Source of the DNA: Leptasterias polaris
Lineage: Eukaryota; Echinodermata; Asteroidea; Forcipulatida; Asteriidae
Direction of reading: 5' to 3'
NCBI GenBank assembly: GCA_037783415.1
Contig: JAZGTN010000051.1
Coordinates: 310,001 to 374,000, forward strand
Length of the DNA: 64,000 bases
In this document: positions 1 to 11,289 of the stretch, piece after piece
Numbering within the stretch: the stretch's first letter is position 1
How the letters are laid out: the number at the start of each line of letters is the position of its first letter
The notes under the pieces: generated by a model
What the model was told of the DNA's origin: nothing
Seen by the model: the letters and a program-made list of their open reading frames with translations, nothing else
Databases searched by the model: none
Translations under genes and position numbers: made by a program

Positions 1-3000
1 CCAGTTTATGAAGTAGTGTTGCTTTGTTTGTCTTTATCAAAGTGCCTTGTTGTGTTGCTAAGGGCAGTGGTACAGGTCCAAGACAGTACGACAGCATTTC
101 CTTTAAGTTGATATCCCTTGATTTTCCTATGAGCATCAACCGTGCAAACAATTTCCTGTTGGCTTCTAAGGTTATCCTTTTCCCCTTCACCTTGGTCACT
201 GTTTTTTTCTTGACTCCAAATGTTGGGAGGTTCTGTCTCTTAATTGGCTCGAAGAAAGTTGATGTATCGCATTGGCTTTGGAGACGATCTCTCGCAAAAG
301 TGACAAATGCTTTGTTGCCATGTGAATGTGCTTGCAGCAAACCATTCTGAACATTTCCTGGTGCTACAACACCTGAAGATAGATGCAGCAATTCACCGCC
401 CTCTTCATCAAATGGGTTTACCATGCTGCGTACTGTTGTCATCACAGCTATCACATCACGCTCATCTCTGGAGATTCTAGCCTTGTCAAGATCTTTCCTT
501 GTTCTTGAATTTTCGACTTTCCCTGCCATTGCCTTGCACTCATTTGTGATTGCTGAAGTTTCATGTTGGGTCAGGAGCCATCTCATCACCGCACCTGTGT
601 TCAAGGTGAATCCGACAAGGCCGCCCCTTGTTTTTGCATCTCTGTTGCATGTTTGTTCTATGCACATGTCACATTCAACTTGAGCAAACCCATGACTCTC
701 CTGGCGTTGAACAGCAAACTCCCCAGTTGCTAAGGCATCATATACAATGGGATGGGTCTGTGGTAGGTCACACATTTCTAAGTAGTAGGCTGACAAATAT
801 CTTGCATAATTGGGTCTGTCATAGGCAAACATCCAAGGAAGGATGTTTCTTACTGCAGATAGGTGAAGTTCCCAGTTGCCGGTTCTGGTAGCTCTGGTCA
901 GCAGCAACACATTTTCAACCATCTCAATATAAGACATCCAGAATGCAACTGTTGGGCTCTCTTTGCTTCTCTTCTTGTTGAACTCAGTGAACGAAGTAGC
1001 AATGTCTGTGAATGATTCACTGCTAACTACACCTGATATGTCGTTGTTGTGGAAGCCTGTAGCCAATTTGTTTATTGTGACATTTACCACAACAAGTTCT
1101 TCTTCATTTAGACTGTCCATGTAAGCCTCCCACTGCAGGCGACGAAGGGCCTCATATGTTATTTTATGTGCTCGCATGCTCCTATTATAATGATGTCCAT
1201 TCATGACGCCATTCAAAGAACATTGTGCTACAAGACCAGACTCTATCATTATGTCACCTATTCCGGCATCACTATACCTCTTCCCGATGCAAGCCAAGTA
1301 GGTCATCTTGGTGTGAAACATTCCAAGCCTGACAACAAGATGTTTCTTGAAGTTGTCATCACGCCATCGTATTTGTTGAGCTTTGGCATACAGGGCCTGG
1401 TCGAAAACAACAACAACAGCATCTTGATGTAATTTGTCGGCATAACTCAAGGTGCGTGTAAGAATTGTTTGAACTGTGTCCATTTCTGTTGGGTTGGCGT
1501 CTATGACAGGAAGATAAGCAATGGTGGATTTCCCCGGCAACAAGATACACAACTGCGTGTTGAAGCCTGTCCATCCTGGAATGTCTGAATTTTTCAACTT
1601 CACCAGATTATACGCCATATCTAAATTTCTTGCTGCCATCTCAGAGCCATGATGTACATTTTCAGAAACATCAATTTGCCTTCCAAAACTTTCAGGTCCT
1701 TTCTTCTTGCCATGCCCGAAAAATGGAGTGATGTCGGTGGGAGGGGGATTCAGACTTCTTTTGCGGGTCCTTGTTATGGAGGGGGGCTCAGTTGTACTTA
1801 CATCAAGGTTTGGGAAAATTGCTCTCTGAACCATGATTCCATTGGTGCTGTGCGTTGTTCCCTTCCCCGATAAAGTTTCCTCGCCAAAGTCTATATTATC
1901 CCATATCAAAGTAGTAAAGCAATGTGGAATAATGCCTGCAGGAATGGCTCTATCACCAATTGCAATTTGGCGTTTTGCAAGGCCTGTAATGTGTTCCATT
2001 AGAGTAGGGTAGGAGACGCAATGCCCGAGACCATTAAGAATTCCAACTACCTGGGCTGAACCAGTCAAATGACGGACTGCCACAGCAAGACTTAAGTGTT
2101 TTGGGGTTGCACACTTGCCTTTAGAAGCCAAGTATACAAGATCCTGCCCAATAGAAAGCAGTTTACGATGGCACTTGTCGGGAACAGCAACATGCTCTGA
2201 ATACTCTGGTTCTGAAGATTCTCCAACAAGCCAGGCCAGGAAATTGTATAGTTCACAGGGAATTACATCTTCTGCTTTCTCAAGTGACAGATGGATAGAT
2301 GTTGGGGGCCATGGTGGTGTCTGTGGCTGTGTGGTTGACATCTTAGACTTAAGCAAAAGTGCAGCATTGTACAAAGTTCGCAGATTGGAAGTAGCATTGG
2401 GACTTTGTGCTGGCGGTGCATCATCGTCCTTGCTAATGTGAGCACTGTTGTCATCTTCTATTGAGCTATCACCTGATGTTGAATCTCCCAACAAATCTTC
2501 GACAAGGTCCTCAGCTGACAACGTTTCTGTAAAAACTATGTCACTCATTCTTCTGTTTGAGGGTCTCATGAAAATCAACTGAGGAAAGGTCTGCTGAAGT
2601 CGCTTCTTTAAATTCCATGTGCGATATGGAGCATCGATGCCATGGATTTCTCTGATTTTACTCACATACAGTTTATTCAGCCTCGCCAATGTCAGGATTT
2701 CCTTATTTTGAATGAGACGCTGTCGGATCACATCATCAGAAAATTTAGAAAAAGCATCCTCGTATCCAGCTTGAATTGGAGTGAGGGGTCTGCTCTTCTT
2801 GCTTAGGAATCTGGTATATGTTTTGTAGCACTCGGGATGATACTGTAGTTCCCTGGCGACCAAGTCTTGGCCATCAATTTTCTGAAGGAGATTGGTGTCT
2901 TCCTTTTTGCGTGCAGCTGTCAAGAGTTGACCTCCTTTAACCTGCTCACATTTTATTAACCTTACCACTGACCTTTTGCCTGAGACACGATCTCTGCGAT

Positions 3001-3159
3001 ATTTTGTGCTATTACACAACAAACACTCATCTGGGAACATGTGTCTTCTTATCCATGGTCTTGCCCTCTTTCCTTCAGAAGATCTGAGCTCACGCTGAAA
3101 GCTGTCATCAACAGTGCTCAAACCAGAGCATTCTCCATGGTCTTCGTCTATGTTGGGGT
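1..3159 (-). CDS. Exon 2 of the large transposase-like gene (open to window edge)
   Basis: Reading the reverse complement from the acceptor at 3160/3161, every codon down to position 1 is open (3159 nt). It contains the CLLC...HPEC module, an acidic Ser-rich stretch near 2410-2510, the IWDNIDFGEE block near 1890 and the VVVVFDQALYAKA block near 1400. The frame has no stop before the left edge, so a search for complete ORFs misses it. Confidence 0.8.
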
Positions 3160-4672
3160 CTGGTTTTCGAGGAAAGGGAAAAAATAAAATTGTTATACCT
3201 TGAATGCCATATTTCATTTATACAACGCTAATTATTAAGAATTAGTTTACTTCAATGTTAACAATGAACATCATTTGTCAAAGTAAACATTTATTATAAT
3301 GTTCTCATTTCAACTCTAAGCCCATAAACAAGTCAAATCATGTGACATTTCAACAAAACATGAAAAAGACAAAAATACCTACATGAAAACAGTTATGGTA
3401 GCATATTTCACAAAATGCTCTTAATCTGATAGAGCCCCCCCCCCCCCTGATGCTGACAGACAACCCCCACCCTGCTCATCTTCTTCCCCCTTCCCCCACC
3501 TCTAACTGTCAGAGCAAACGTAGGCAGCACTGTACGCATTTGTATGCTCAATAAAAAGTATGTGATTGCTCTTTCAGTTCGTTTTCTGTAATTTCTCAAA
3601 AGCCATTAATTATTGAACCAACAGTGTTCGAAAACACGGTGTAAAAGTAAAAAAAAAAAAAAGATTGTCACTGGGGTTTGAAATCGCAAAAGATTCAAAA
3701 GCAGAACTAACTAATGATCAAACAGTAAATGTGATTAAATTACATTCAAGCAACATGTAAAAATTTAATTCCTATATATGTCAATAAGGTACACAAATAA
3801 CACCCCAATAACACCCCCCCCCCAAAAAAAAAAAAACCACACACACAAAAACACCAAACGTCTGTCAATTATACCAAGTAAAGTGTGCACAGCAAGGTAG
3901 GTGAACTATGTGCACACCAAATCCTAAAATACTACAATAAAATTAAATACAAATCTGGGGGTGTTTTTTTATTCAGGAGGAAACAACTCAACGCTTTCCA
4001 ATACTTTGGGGATTTTTATTTTAATAAAAAAAATATATTTATAATTCTACCATATGCTTTCCCTTTCCCAATTTAAAACTAGGTAAAATTCGCTACAAAC
4101 AATTTATGATCATCCAGTGGCTGGGCAGCAAACTGACTTTAATGATGTTCAACATACAATTTAAAAAGGGTTGCTAAAACATATGAGTTGGTGTAGGGCC
4201 GAGTTGACCTCATTAACTTGTTTACCCTCACTCCATTTCTTTTTTTGAGAAGGCATAATACTCCCACCCCACCTCTCCAAGATTATCAAAAACCAAAAAT
4301 CTTACCTGTGCTATTCACTTCTTTCAACTTCTGGGTTGTTTCCTCTTTTCTCCGGATCTTACTGATGTCACAGAAACGCTTATAGCACTCGTAGTGGTAC
4401 CCAACGTGGTCCGAGTTGGGTTTTGCATTCATACATTCTTGCTCATTATGGAAGTCAATACCGAGATTGACTGCAGAACTCCGTGCAATTTCTCCTTCTC
4501 TGCAGTCAAATTTTGTCCATTTGGCCCCAAAACTTACAAATCTACTCCAGGAATCCTTGCTAAATTCAATGAACTTACTTTTTGTTGATGGTACTATGTG
4601 CATCACACACAAAAAGTCTGAAAAATGTTGACTTTTACTCCCCACATTGTCACACGTTGGGAGTGCCGCCAT
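1..4672 (-). CDS. Large two-exon gene, uncharacterised zinc-finger/transposase-like protein (3' end beyond window)
   Basis: Spliced minus-strand gene: exon 1 is 4672-4306, the intron 4305-3160 (GTAAGA donor, CCAG acceptor), exon 2 is 3159 to the left edge with no stop. The join keeps the frame (ACA G|AC), giving at least 1175 residues. Residues 50-101 and 166-233 each end in a YH-x2-CYK block; the second copy also has C168-x2-C171 and H230-x2-C233, so this looks like a duplicated zinc-binding module. Further on are IWDNIDFGEE with GKGTTHSTNGI (about residue 540) and VVVVFDQALYAKA (about 708). These acidic positions resemble the first two catalytic residues of a DDE transposase, but that is inference. 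I recall similar uncharacterised proteins in corals and other marine invertebrates but know no family name. The long intact frame and the spliced intron favour a functional or domesticated gene over a dead copy. The function is unknown. Confidence 0.72.
3160..4305 (-). other. Intron of the large transposase-like gene
   Basis: AT-rich, with C runs near 3428-3446 and 3813-3822 and an A run near 3649-3662. I see no coding signal or transposon end in it. Confidence 0.6.
4306..4672 (-). CDS. Exon 1 of the large transposase-like gene
   Basis: The 122 codons plus one base end at an AG|GTAAGA donor. Residues Cys57, Cys80, His93, Cys96 and Cys101 frame a zinc-finger-like segment with YHYECYKRFC. ATG 4672-4670 is followed by GCGGC but has T at -3. 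A LINE remnant on the opposite strand begins exactly at this ATG, so the annotated start and 5' UTR may have been altered by the insertion; Met24 is an alternative start. Confidence 0.65.
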
Positions 4673-5460
4673 TCATGCCTTTGTTGTATCACGACTCGAC
4701 AGCACAAACTCTTTGCTGTATGGCCTGCCAGCTACTGAACTGAAAAAACTCCAAAAGATCCAAAATTCTGCAGCTAGGATTCTGACAGGTGCATCAAAGC
4801 ATGATCATATGACCCCAGTATTGAAGCAACTGCACTGGCTGCCTGTATCATCAAGAATTGATTACAAGATTCTCATGTTTGCTTTCAAATGTTTACACGG
4901 ATTGGCACCTCACTACCTAGAGGCCCTTGTTCCAAAGTATGAGCCTGCCCGTATGACAAGATCAGCTAGTGATGGTTACCTATTGAAGAACAACTCGACA
5001 AATTTGAAAACAGCAGGAGATCGTTCATTCAGTCATGCAGCGCCAACTTTGTGGAACAAACTTCCGTATTCAATTAGATCATTAGGATCATTGTGTAGTT
5101 TCAAGCAATCGTTAAAAACGTACCTATTTAAGTCGTATTACTGTTAGATGAGATAACTCTAGATATCGAATCTAGTGACTTTAGATGTAATTATATGTGA
5201 TCTTAGTAAATACAGGAACAATTAGGTCTCAACAAGGTTATTTTGAAGGTATTGTTTATTTTGATTTTATGAAATAGGTTTTGTTTTTTATTGAATTTGG
5301 TTAATAATTTTAAGTAAATTTCTTTATATTCCCGTGTAAATTTATTCTGGACTCTAATTTTCTGTTATGTTAACTAGTTTTGTTGTTAAGCGCCTATGAG
5401 CCCTGGGGATATATGGCGCTATAAAAATGCCTATATTATTATTATTATCTTGGTTGTTGA
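4671..5460 (+). mobile_element. CR1/L2-type LINE, 5'-truncated 3' end
   Basis: The frame from about 4668 to 5144 encodes the C-terminal domain found after the reverse transcriptase in CR1/L2-like elements ([50 protein letters not shown]). It is followed by an AT-rich 3' UTR and an ATT-repeat tail at about 5436-5450, after GGCGCTATAAAAATGCC. The truncation point coincides with the start codon of the minus-strand gene. It is the same clade as the copies at 10050 and 34380. Confidence 0.85.
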
Positions 5461-5749
5461 CAACATGTGGAATGTGGCCCAACTCAGAATATGGCCCAAT
5501 TTGAAATTAGTATACACAGATTGTGCGTACTAGATTCTAAGTTGGGACAGATTGTTGATTGGGTAAAATCATTATTTTTCACAAAATTACGGTCATTTTT
5601 TCGTCATTTTCTCAACCATGTGCACGAAATACATCTGGGGATAAGTGGATTTGGCATTAGTATGACATTTTCTTTGTATGGTGAAAAAAGTAAGTAATCC
5701 CCAGCTGTGTTGCACGAACGAACAGAAAAATTACCCATGTATTATGGCC
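5461..5749. other. Unassigned spacer
   Basis: Contains a 76-codon open stretch (5467-5697) with no recognisable motif. I see no supported feature here. Confidence 0.4.
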
Positions 5750-6043
5750 TATATGGGGATCTCTCTGCAACCAGGGCTGGCATGGCCAGAATGGGGCTAT
5801 GAGGATCACTCTGCGATCAGGGCTGGCATGCCCATAATGGACCTATGAGGATCACTCTGCAACCAGGGCTGGCATGGTAAGAATTTGGCTATAAGAATCA
5901 CTCTGCAACCAGGGTTGGCATGGCCAGAATGGGGCTATGAGGATCACTATGCAACTAGGGCTGGCATGCCCATAATGGACCTATGCGGATCACTATGCAA
6001 CCAGGGCTGGCATGGCCAGAATGGTGCTATGAGGATCACGCAA
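5750..6043. repeat. 46-bp minisatellite, about 6 copies
   Basis: The unit is CTATGAGGATCACTCTGCAA followed by a CCAGGGCTGGCATG core and either GGCCAGAATGGGG or GCCCATAATGGAC. The two terminal variants alternate, suggesting dimeric spread. Copies are 85-95% alike by eye. Confidence 0.9.
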
Positions 6044-6079
6044 CATTCCATCAGTGATACTTGTCAATACTCCTAGGAG

Positions 6080-6620
6080 AGAGAATGGGGGAAGGTACAC
6101 GCAAATATGCTCTCCAAAGTGCCTGGATCTCGGTTCTGAGCACAAAGGACTTGGAATTCGTTGTCGACGGCTAAGTGTGGATCGGAGAGGTCTATGTGCG
6201 GACAGCCTTTGGAAGATCGTTTGAATGACCGCTTGGTTGAGATACCGTTATGTAGGGAAACATTTTCCTATGGACAGCGCATCCGCCCTGATTCTTCTAG
6301 CATATAGTGAACTCTGGAGAGAACTTTGACGTTTTTGTCTTGTACTTTCATGAGTGGTGACTGAGTTCCACCTTGTTGATTTATGTAGGAGACGACTGTT
6401 GGGTTTTCTAATTTGACAAAAAACAGCGTTCCCTGTGACAGTTCTGTGCAAGTGCCTCAATGCCTGGTACACTGCCAGAAATTCAAGGACATTGATGTGA
6501 AAGTGAGTCTCCTTATAGGACGAAGTCACAGACAGAGCTTGCTTCCAAGTGTGCCATTAACTACGGTTTGAAGCATCGGATGACCTGTACGGTGCAAAGA
6601 TTGGACCAATTATGTGAGAA
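6080..6620 (-). mobile_element. DIRS-type retrotransposon fragment (RNase H region), frameshifted
   Basis: The reverse complement gives SDASNRS-x-WH, then HINVLEFLAVYQALRHL, then in another frame VVSYINQQGGTQSP, then GCPHIDL in a region resembling the ETVF...IDLF segment of DIRS/Ty3 RNase H domains. At least one stop and two frame changes break it. No tyrosine recombinase or terminal repeat was recognised, so DIRS is preferred over Ty3 only by similarity to remembered sequences. Confidence 0.65.
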
Positions 6621-7199
6621 ACATTGGATGCATGGGCTGGCCACGAGGTGCAGGAGACGTAGCCAGGCTACAGCTGGGGCAACGTAGACAGAGGGATGAA
6701 CTCCAGAAGGCTTTAAATGTGCTCCCTGTGGGGAAAACCTAGACCTCGTTAAAGGTCTGCCCCTGAAAAATGTTAGCTAGTTGGAGATATTTGGCAAAGA
6801 TTTATCTTTGTTTATTATGAACCCCAATTCTGAAACGAGGCTTCAAGTTTGGTTCATGGTCCATCGGGTCTCACGTTCCGAGTTGCCTATCACTAGCCAG
6901 GGAAATTATTGTTCTTAAAGTTTATGGGGCCAGCAACTTTGATTTTTTTAATTAATATTAATGTTTGCATTGCCTTTGCTTCAAATTTTGTGTTTTGTTT
7001 TGTATAATAATTATATTTTTGATAATTATTTTCATAATAACTATAATGTTTTTTCCAACTATTCATGTTTTTCTATTAACTACTTTTTGTACCTTTTAAA
7101 CATTTTTGTAAGAACGCATCCATTTGGCCTGCGGGCTACGATTTGTGTTTGTTTTTAATAAAATATCAAAATATCAAAAAAATAATAATGAATACTTCT
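6621..7199. other. AT-rich spacer, possible retroelement 3' UTR
   Basis: Ends with an AATAAA signal and TATCAAAATATCAAA repeats near 7157-7180, which looks like the plus-strand 3' end of a retroelement. No coding part was identified. A TTC microsatellite lies at 7196-7211. Confidence 0.35.
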
Positions 7200-7232
7200 T
7201 CTTCTTCTTTTCGTATCACTGAAGCGTGATGG

Positions 7233-8654
7233 TTATATGGCAGTTTCCCATTTCTTTACAGAGTCCTTTGCGTTTTTATTGATCACTACAAGGTCTTCTG
7301 AGCTGCAAGGGTTGGGTAGTAGAGGGAAGACAAGGCAGTGCTCCATAGTATGGTCTGCTTCTCCACATTCACAGGTGGTTGGGCCAGTCTTGTAGCCCCA
7401 TCTGACCAGAGCATCTTTTGATCGTCCAGTTCTCGTCCTAAGGCGGTTGAATGTTTTCCATTGAGTCAATGGTGCTTCTGGGCCAGGGAGTAGGTTTTCA
7501 GTAGGGGGTATTCCCATGACAGTTGGAGGAGGGTCATTCTCAAGCTCTTCCATCCAGAGTTGGATTCTGGTTTCTTCCCAAGACTTTGTTAGGGGCTGGA
7601 CATGGCTGAGAAATCTTCTTCTTGACTTTATAAGCCGTAGGGCTGGAGGATGACATCCATGGAGGAGATGGCGTTCATCACTAGCAACTTTGGTTTTCTC
7701 GACTCTGCTGGCCACTCTCCGTCTAATGTCAGCAGGGGCAATGCCAGCGAGAAGGTGCAGGTTGCTTGTGTTGGTGGGTTTCAAGCAGCCAGTGATCAGG
7801 CGACAGGTGTTGTTCAGTGCTGAGTCAAGTTTCTTAGCATGGGTTGACCCCTCCCAAACTGGACATGCATATTCGGCAGAGGAATAGCACAGGGCCAGAG
7901 CAGTAGATCTTAATGTGTGTGCTGTGGCTCCCCATTTGGAGTTGGTCAGTTTCCGTAGGATGTTGTTTCGGGAACTGACTTTGGATTTCGTGTTTTTGAT
8001 TTTTTCCTTAAAGGAGAGAGTACGATCCAGGGTTATTCCAAGGTAGACAGGATTGGTACAGTGATCAAGTGGTGTTCCAGACCATTTGATGTTAAGTGGT
8101 CGGTTGGCTTCAGGGTTCCTGAGATGGAATGAGCAGACTTGGGTCTTTGCAGGGTTGGAATGTAGGTCATCGAGGGCTGTGGTGAGGTTTGCTTCTACTG
8201 CTTCAAACAAGTTCTCTTGAGATAATACACAGAGATCGTCGGCATAGATGAAGCGCTCAGTGTTCTGGTTCATTGGCTGGTCGTTGGTGTAGATGTTATA
8301 TAGTAGTGGGGCTAGCACACTACCTTGAGGTAGGCCATTTCGTTGATGTCGCCAGCGACTCTGCTTGTTATTCAAGACAACAAAGAAGCGCCTGTCTTTC
8401 AGGAGGGCTCCAATGATGTCTGTGAGTGCCAGGTCTTTTGTTAACTCCAAGATCTTTTTTAGGAGGAGGCGATGGTTCACAGGTGTCATATGCGGCAGAC
8501 AGATCAACAAAGACTGCTCAGGACCTGTAACCCGTCCTTTTTGGAATCCGTCCTCAATGTGTTGAGCAGAACAGCTTGTAGAGATGGCATAACAGAGAGA
8601 TTGGGCGGAAGCTCTTTGCATGGGCTGGATCTTTGCCTGGTCTGAGAAGGGCAA
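7233..8654 (-). pseudogene. Reverse transcriptase remnant of the jockey-type LINE
   Basis: 473-codon open frame. Motifs in order: GLPQGSVLAP, the catalytic FIYADD box, the thumb/RNase-adjacent YLGITLDRTLSF and AEYACPVWEGS, and a C-terminal Cys-Cys-His-Cys cluster (CECGEADHTMEHC). The Met taken as start lies inside the element and is not a true initiator, because upstream reading-frame remnants continue. It would copy element RNA into DNA; without the endonuclease core it cannot act alone. Confidence 0.8.
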
Positions 8655-9439
8655 TAATCCTTGTTTTCCTCCAGATCTTTGGGATGTTTTTTGTTAACAT
8701 GCACTTATTCATCAGCTCGAGGTTCCATTTCCTCATCAGAGGTCCAAAGTGTTTGATCTCGTCGGCGAAAATGTTATCCAGTCCGATGGCTTTACCAGTT
8801 TTAAGGGTGTTGATGTTGATATCGAGCTCATCAGGGGAGAACGGCTTTAGTCAGTCCCATGGTTTTGGAGTGCTTTACTCGATCTACCTTTGGTCTTGGA
8901 TGTTTAGTGGTGGATTTCCCATTGAGCAGCAGCTGGTGCGCAACTTGATTGACAGTGGTCGTATATTGTTGCTGAGTTGGGGTTCATGGATCGTTGCTAA
9001 TTTTTCTGATGAGGCTCCATGCCCTTTTGCTTTTTTTTTTTTGACATATCAGTTGTCTCCAGCAGGTTTTTCCACCTCAGCTGGTGGCATTCTGAAGTGG
9101 AGGTCATGAGTCTCTCACCTACTTCGATGGTAGTTTCAGCAAATAGGTCAGATTCATATAGAGCTGTTGGTATCGCTCATACATTTCGGTACTTGTGGCG
9201 TCAAGGTCCGTGATGTATTGAGTTTGGCAGCCTCTTGGGATGTTCTTGCGGGCTGCTTCGTGCACAAGCTTAGTGAGCTTGTCATAATTCTTGGGGTCTG
9301 ATGGGAAATGGGCAATCTTCCTTTCAAGATCTTCTTGGAAGCCAGGCCAGTTCGCTTTTCCACAGTTGAATCTTCTTCGGAATGAAACGGGGTGATGGAA
9401 ACTCCTTCGAGCTCAGTGGTTAGGACTTCGATGTTGTTT

Positions 9440-9745
9440 TCATTGCTCTTTGATGTTGATTCGGCGATTTTTTCGTCTTTTGCTAGCATGATGCTTGCCA
9501 TAGAGGGTGGTCATACCTTCCACTTGGGGGCGAGGATGTTTTGGTCCGCAGTGGGTTTCCTGTAAGCAGAGAATATCGCGCTGGTACTCTTTGCAGAGTT
9601 TTGCAACAAGTTCTTCTTTAGTTGCAGACAGTACTTCAACAATCAGAGATATGATGGTCAGTGCTGGCCTTGGAGGCGGGCATTGGCCTCTCTTCGTGCT
9701 CCGGACTGGAGGGCTGCTGTCATTTGTTGAGTTTCTGGACATCAT
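9440..9745 (-). pseudogene. Endonuclease N-terminal remnant of the jockey-type LINE
   Basis: Encodes ISLIVEVLSATKEELV and DILCLQETHCGP, the start of the APE-type endonuclease of LINEs, where the Gln-Glu-x-His block carries a catalytic Glu. The domain ends abruptly after about 60 residues, and the rest is deleted or scrambled. Confidence 0.7.
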
Positions 9746-9984
9746 TGTCTTTCACTCGGCTTCAGTGAATTTGGTAGAATTCGCAAGTTTGTTTAAACCT
9801 GACAGGGATCGCGAACGTGAACGCTTCTACAATGACCCCCAATGAATACTGACACATCTATCTCACTTGGACATTACTTATCTCCTTGTTCAAGAATGGA
9901 TAGCAATACTCCACCTTTACAGAATACAAATCAAAAGATAGAACTCTCATACAAGCAGAAACAGACCTCTTATTGCAAATTTCA

Positions 9985-10040
9985 GGTAACATTTTTAAAA
10001 GGCGGCCATTTCGGCCGCAATTTTTGGCGCCGTCTTTGTT
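9985..10040 (+). repeat. Short dispersed repeat, copy 1 (GGCGGCCATTT motif)
   Basis: The block TTTTTAAAAGGCGGCCATTT followed by GGCGCC and GTTTTAGATAATTATG recurs at about 10600-10655 as TTTTTAAATGGCGGCCATTT with the same order of downstream words. The nature of the element is unknown. Confidence 0.6.
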
Positions 10041-10049
10041 TTAGATAAT

Positions 10050-10490
10050 TATGAAAGCTTTTGAGGTAGCTGGTCCTAGACTCTGGAATGAATTTCCAAT
10101 CGTGATCAGATAGACAAAAACAATTGAGGGTTTCAAAAGCCATCTGAAAACATGTTTTTTTAAGAATAAGCTTTTAATGTTTGATTGTGTTTTTTATTAA
10201 GTTGTTTCTACTAGGCCTAGTTGGTTTGAGTTCACCACTGTTTTAATTACGTTATTTGTACTTGCTATATTGTTTATTTGTTTGTGCTATTGAGGTGTTG
10301 TACCTCAATATTTTCAGTCACTGGCTGGTCCGGCTTAAACTTTTAACTTTAACGTTTAATTTGTATAGGTGTGTTTTTAAAATGTATGTATTTTCCTGAA
10401 TTTTAATTCGTCTTATTGTAAGGCGCATTTGATCATTTTTAATATGGAAAATGCGCGATATAAGTATCATTATTATTATTATTATTATTT
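10050..10490 (+). mobile_element. CR1/L2-type LINE 3' end, degenerate
   Basis: Frame 10054-10185 reads AFEVAGPRLWNEFPIVIR, stop, TKTIEGFKSHLKTCFFK, the same terminal motif as the 4671 and 34380 copies. The 3' UTR ends in GCGCGATATAAGTATC and an ATT tail (10469-10489). Only the last 50 or so codons remain. Confidence 0.75.
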
Positions 10491-10599
10491 TGATTAGTTC
10501 TAAACTCTCAAAATAATGGTTCTATTAGATTCCTTGTGCATCAAAACCTATGGTTTGAGCCTTGAATTGTGTTTACAGCATGTCAAGTTGCATAAACAT

Positions 10600-10660
10600 G
10601 AACATATTTTTAAATGGCGGCCATTTTGGGCGCCATTGGTTTTAGATACTTATGGGCTAT
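10600..10660 (+). repeat. Short dispersed repeat, copy 2 (GGCGGCCATTT motif)
   Basis: Second copy of the block described at 9985-10040, here followed by GGCGCCATTGGTTTTAGATA. The words TTGGATTCCTTGTGCCTCAA (10684) and TTAGATTCCTTGTGCATCAA (10526) also recur around it, so the whole stretch is a diverged duplicate. Confidence 0.6.
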
Positions 10661-10714
10661 AAAATCTCAGCATAAATTATCCTATTGGATTCCTTGTGCC
10701 TCAAAACATATAAT

Positions 10715-11285
10715 TGTAGGGATCCCAAGTGCGCCCTCAGTGTTTATTTTGTAGAAAGTTTACTTTGGGGTCGCGACCTGTCGACCCAGTCTCTTTTCCA
10801 ATTTAGCTTTTTAGCAAGAGAGAGCACATATACTTTTGGTCTGTATTTCTCTGTATTTTGTGGGGAGCATGGCTCTGGCCATGCTCCAAGTAACATTAAT
10901 CTGGGAGGGATAATGTCCTAGAACTCTCTGTGAGTATCACTTTTAGCTTAAATTATCTTTTGACCATAGAAATATAGTCATTTATGGGGCGATTTCATTC
11001 TGTATAGGCTATAATATTGTAAACTTGTGTGTGTGTAGCCAGCCTCGTGTTGCGCTGACCTTTTGCCCTTTAGCTGTACATTTTACTGTGTGCATTTGTA
11101 TACATGTGCTATTTTGTATTCGATGTGCTGTATTGCATTGAAGGATTAAAATCAGTACAGGAGATCATTGTTTTATATTTAACACGTCATCATGTAGAAT
11201 TTGTTGCTTGCTTTTATTGTATTGTCTTTTGGTCAATACTCGTCCTTTTTAATTAGAGGACCGGCCTCCTTCCCGTGTCTCTACA
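10715..11285 (+). mobile_element. Solo LTR, copy 1, with TAAT target-site duplication
   Basis: 571 bp with short inverted ends TGTAGGGA...TCTCTACA and direct TAAT on both sides (10711-10714 and 11286-11289). It contains a 24-bp near-palindrome GGAGCATGGCTCTGGCCATG(CTCC) at about 10863 and a GGACCGGCCTCC hairpin near 11260. The second copy at 62699-63256 has the same ends and a different duplication. No internal gag/pol is attached, so it is read as a recombined LTR. Orientation is arbitrary. Confidence 0.8.
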
Positions 11286-11289
11286 TAAT

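Larger units (their letters stand above)
7200..9790 (-). mobile_element. Jockey-type non-LTR retrotransposon, internally deleted
   Basis: 8654-7233 encodes 473 codons with the reverse transcriptase hallmarks GLPQGSVLAPLLYNIYTND and FIYADDLCVL and a C-terminal CECGEADHTMEHCL knuckle. Upstream, degenerate frames continue the N-terminal part of the reverse transcriptase to about 9200. An apurinic endonuclease start (DILCLQETH) lies at 9745-9440, but most of the endonuclease domain is absent between them. The element is therefore dead or non-autonomous. The frame change near 8500-8650 splits the conserved DLSAAYD-like region. Confidence 0.85.

Noticed and set aside
3800..3845. Poly-C/poly-A stretch as a regulatory element
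   Set aside because: Simple low-complexity sequence in an intron with no supporting context.
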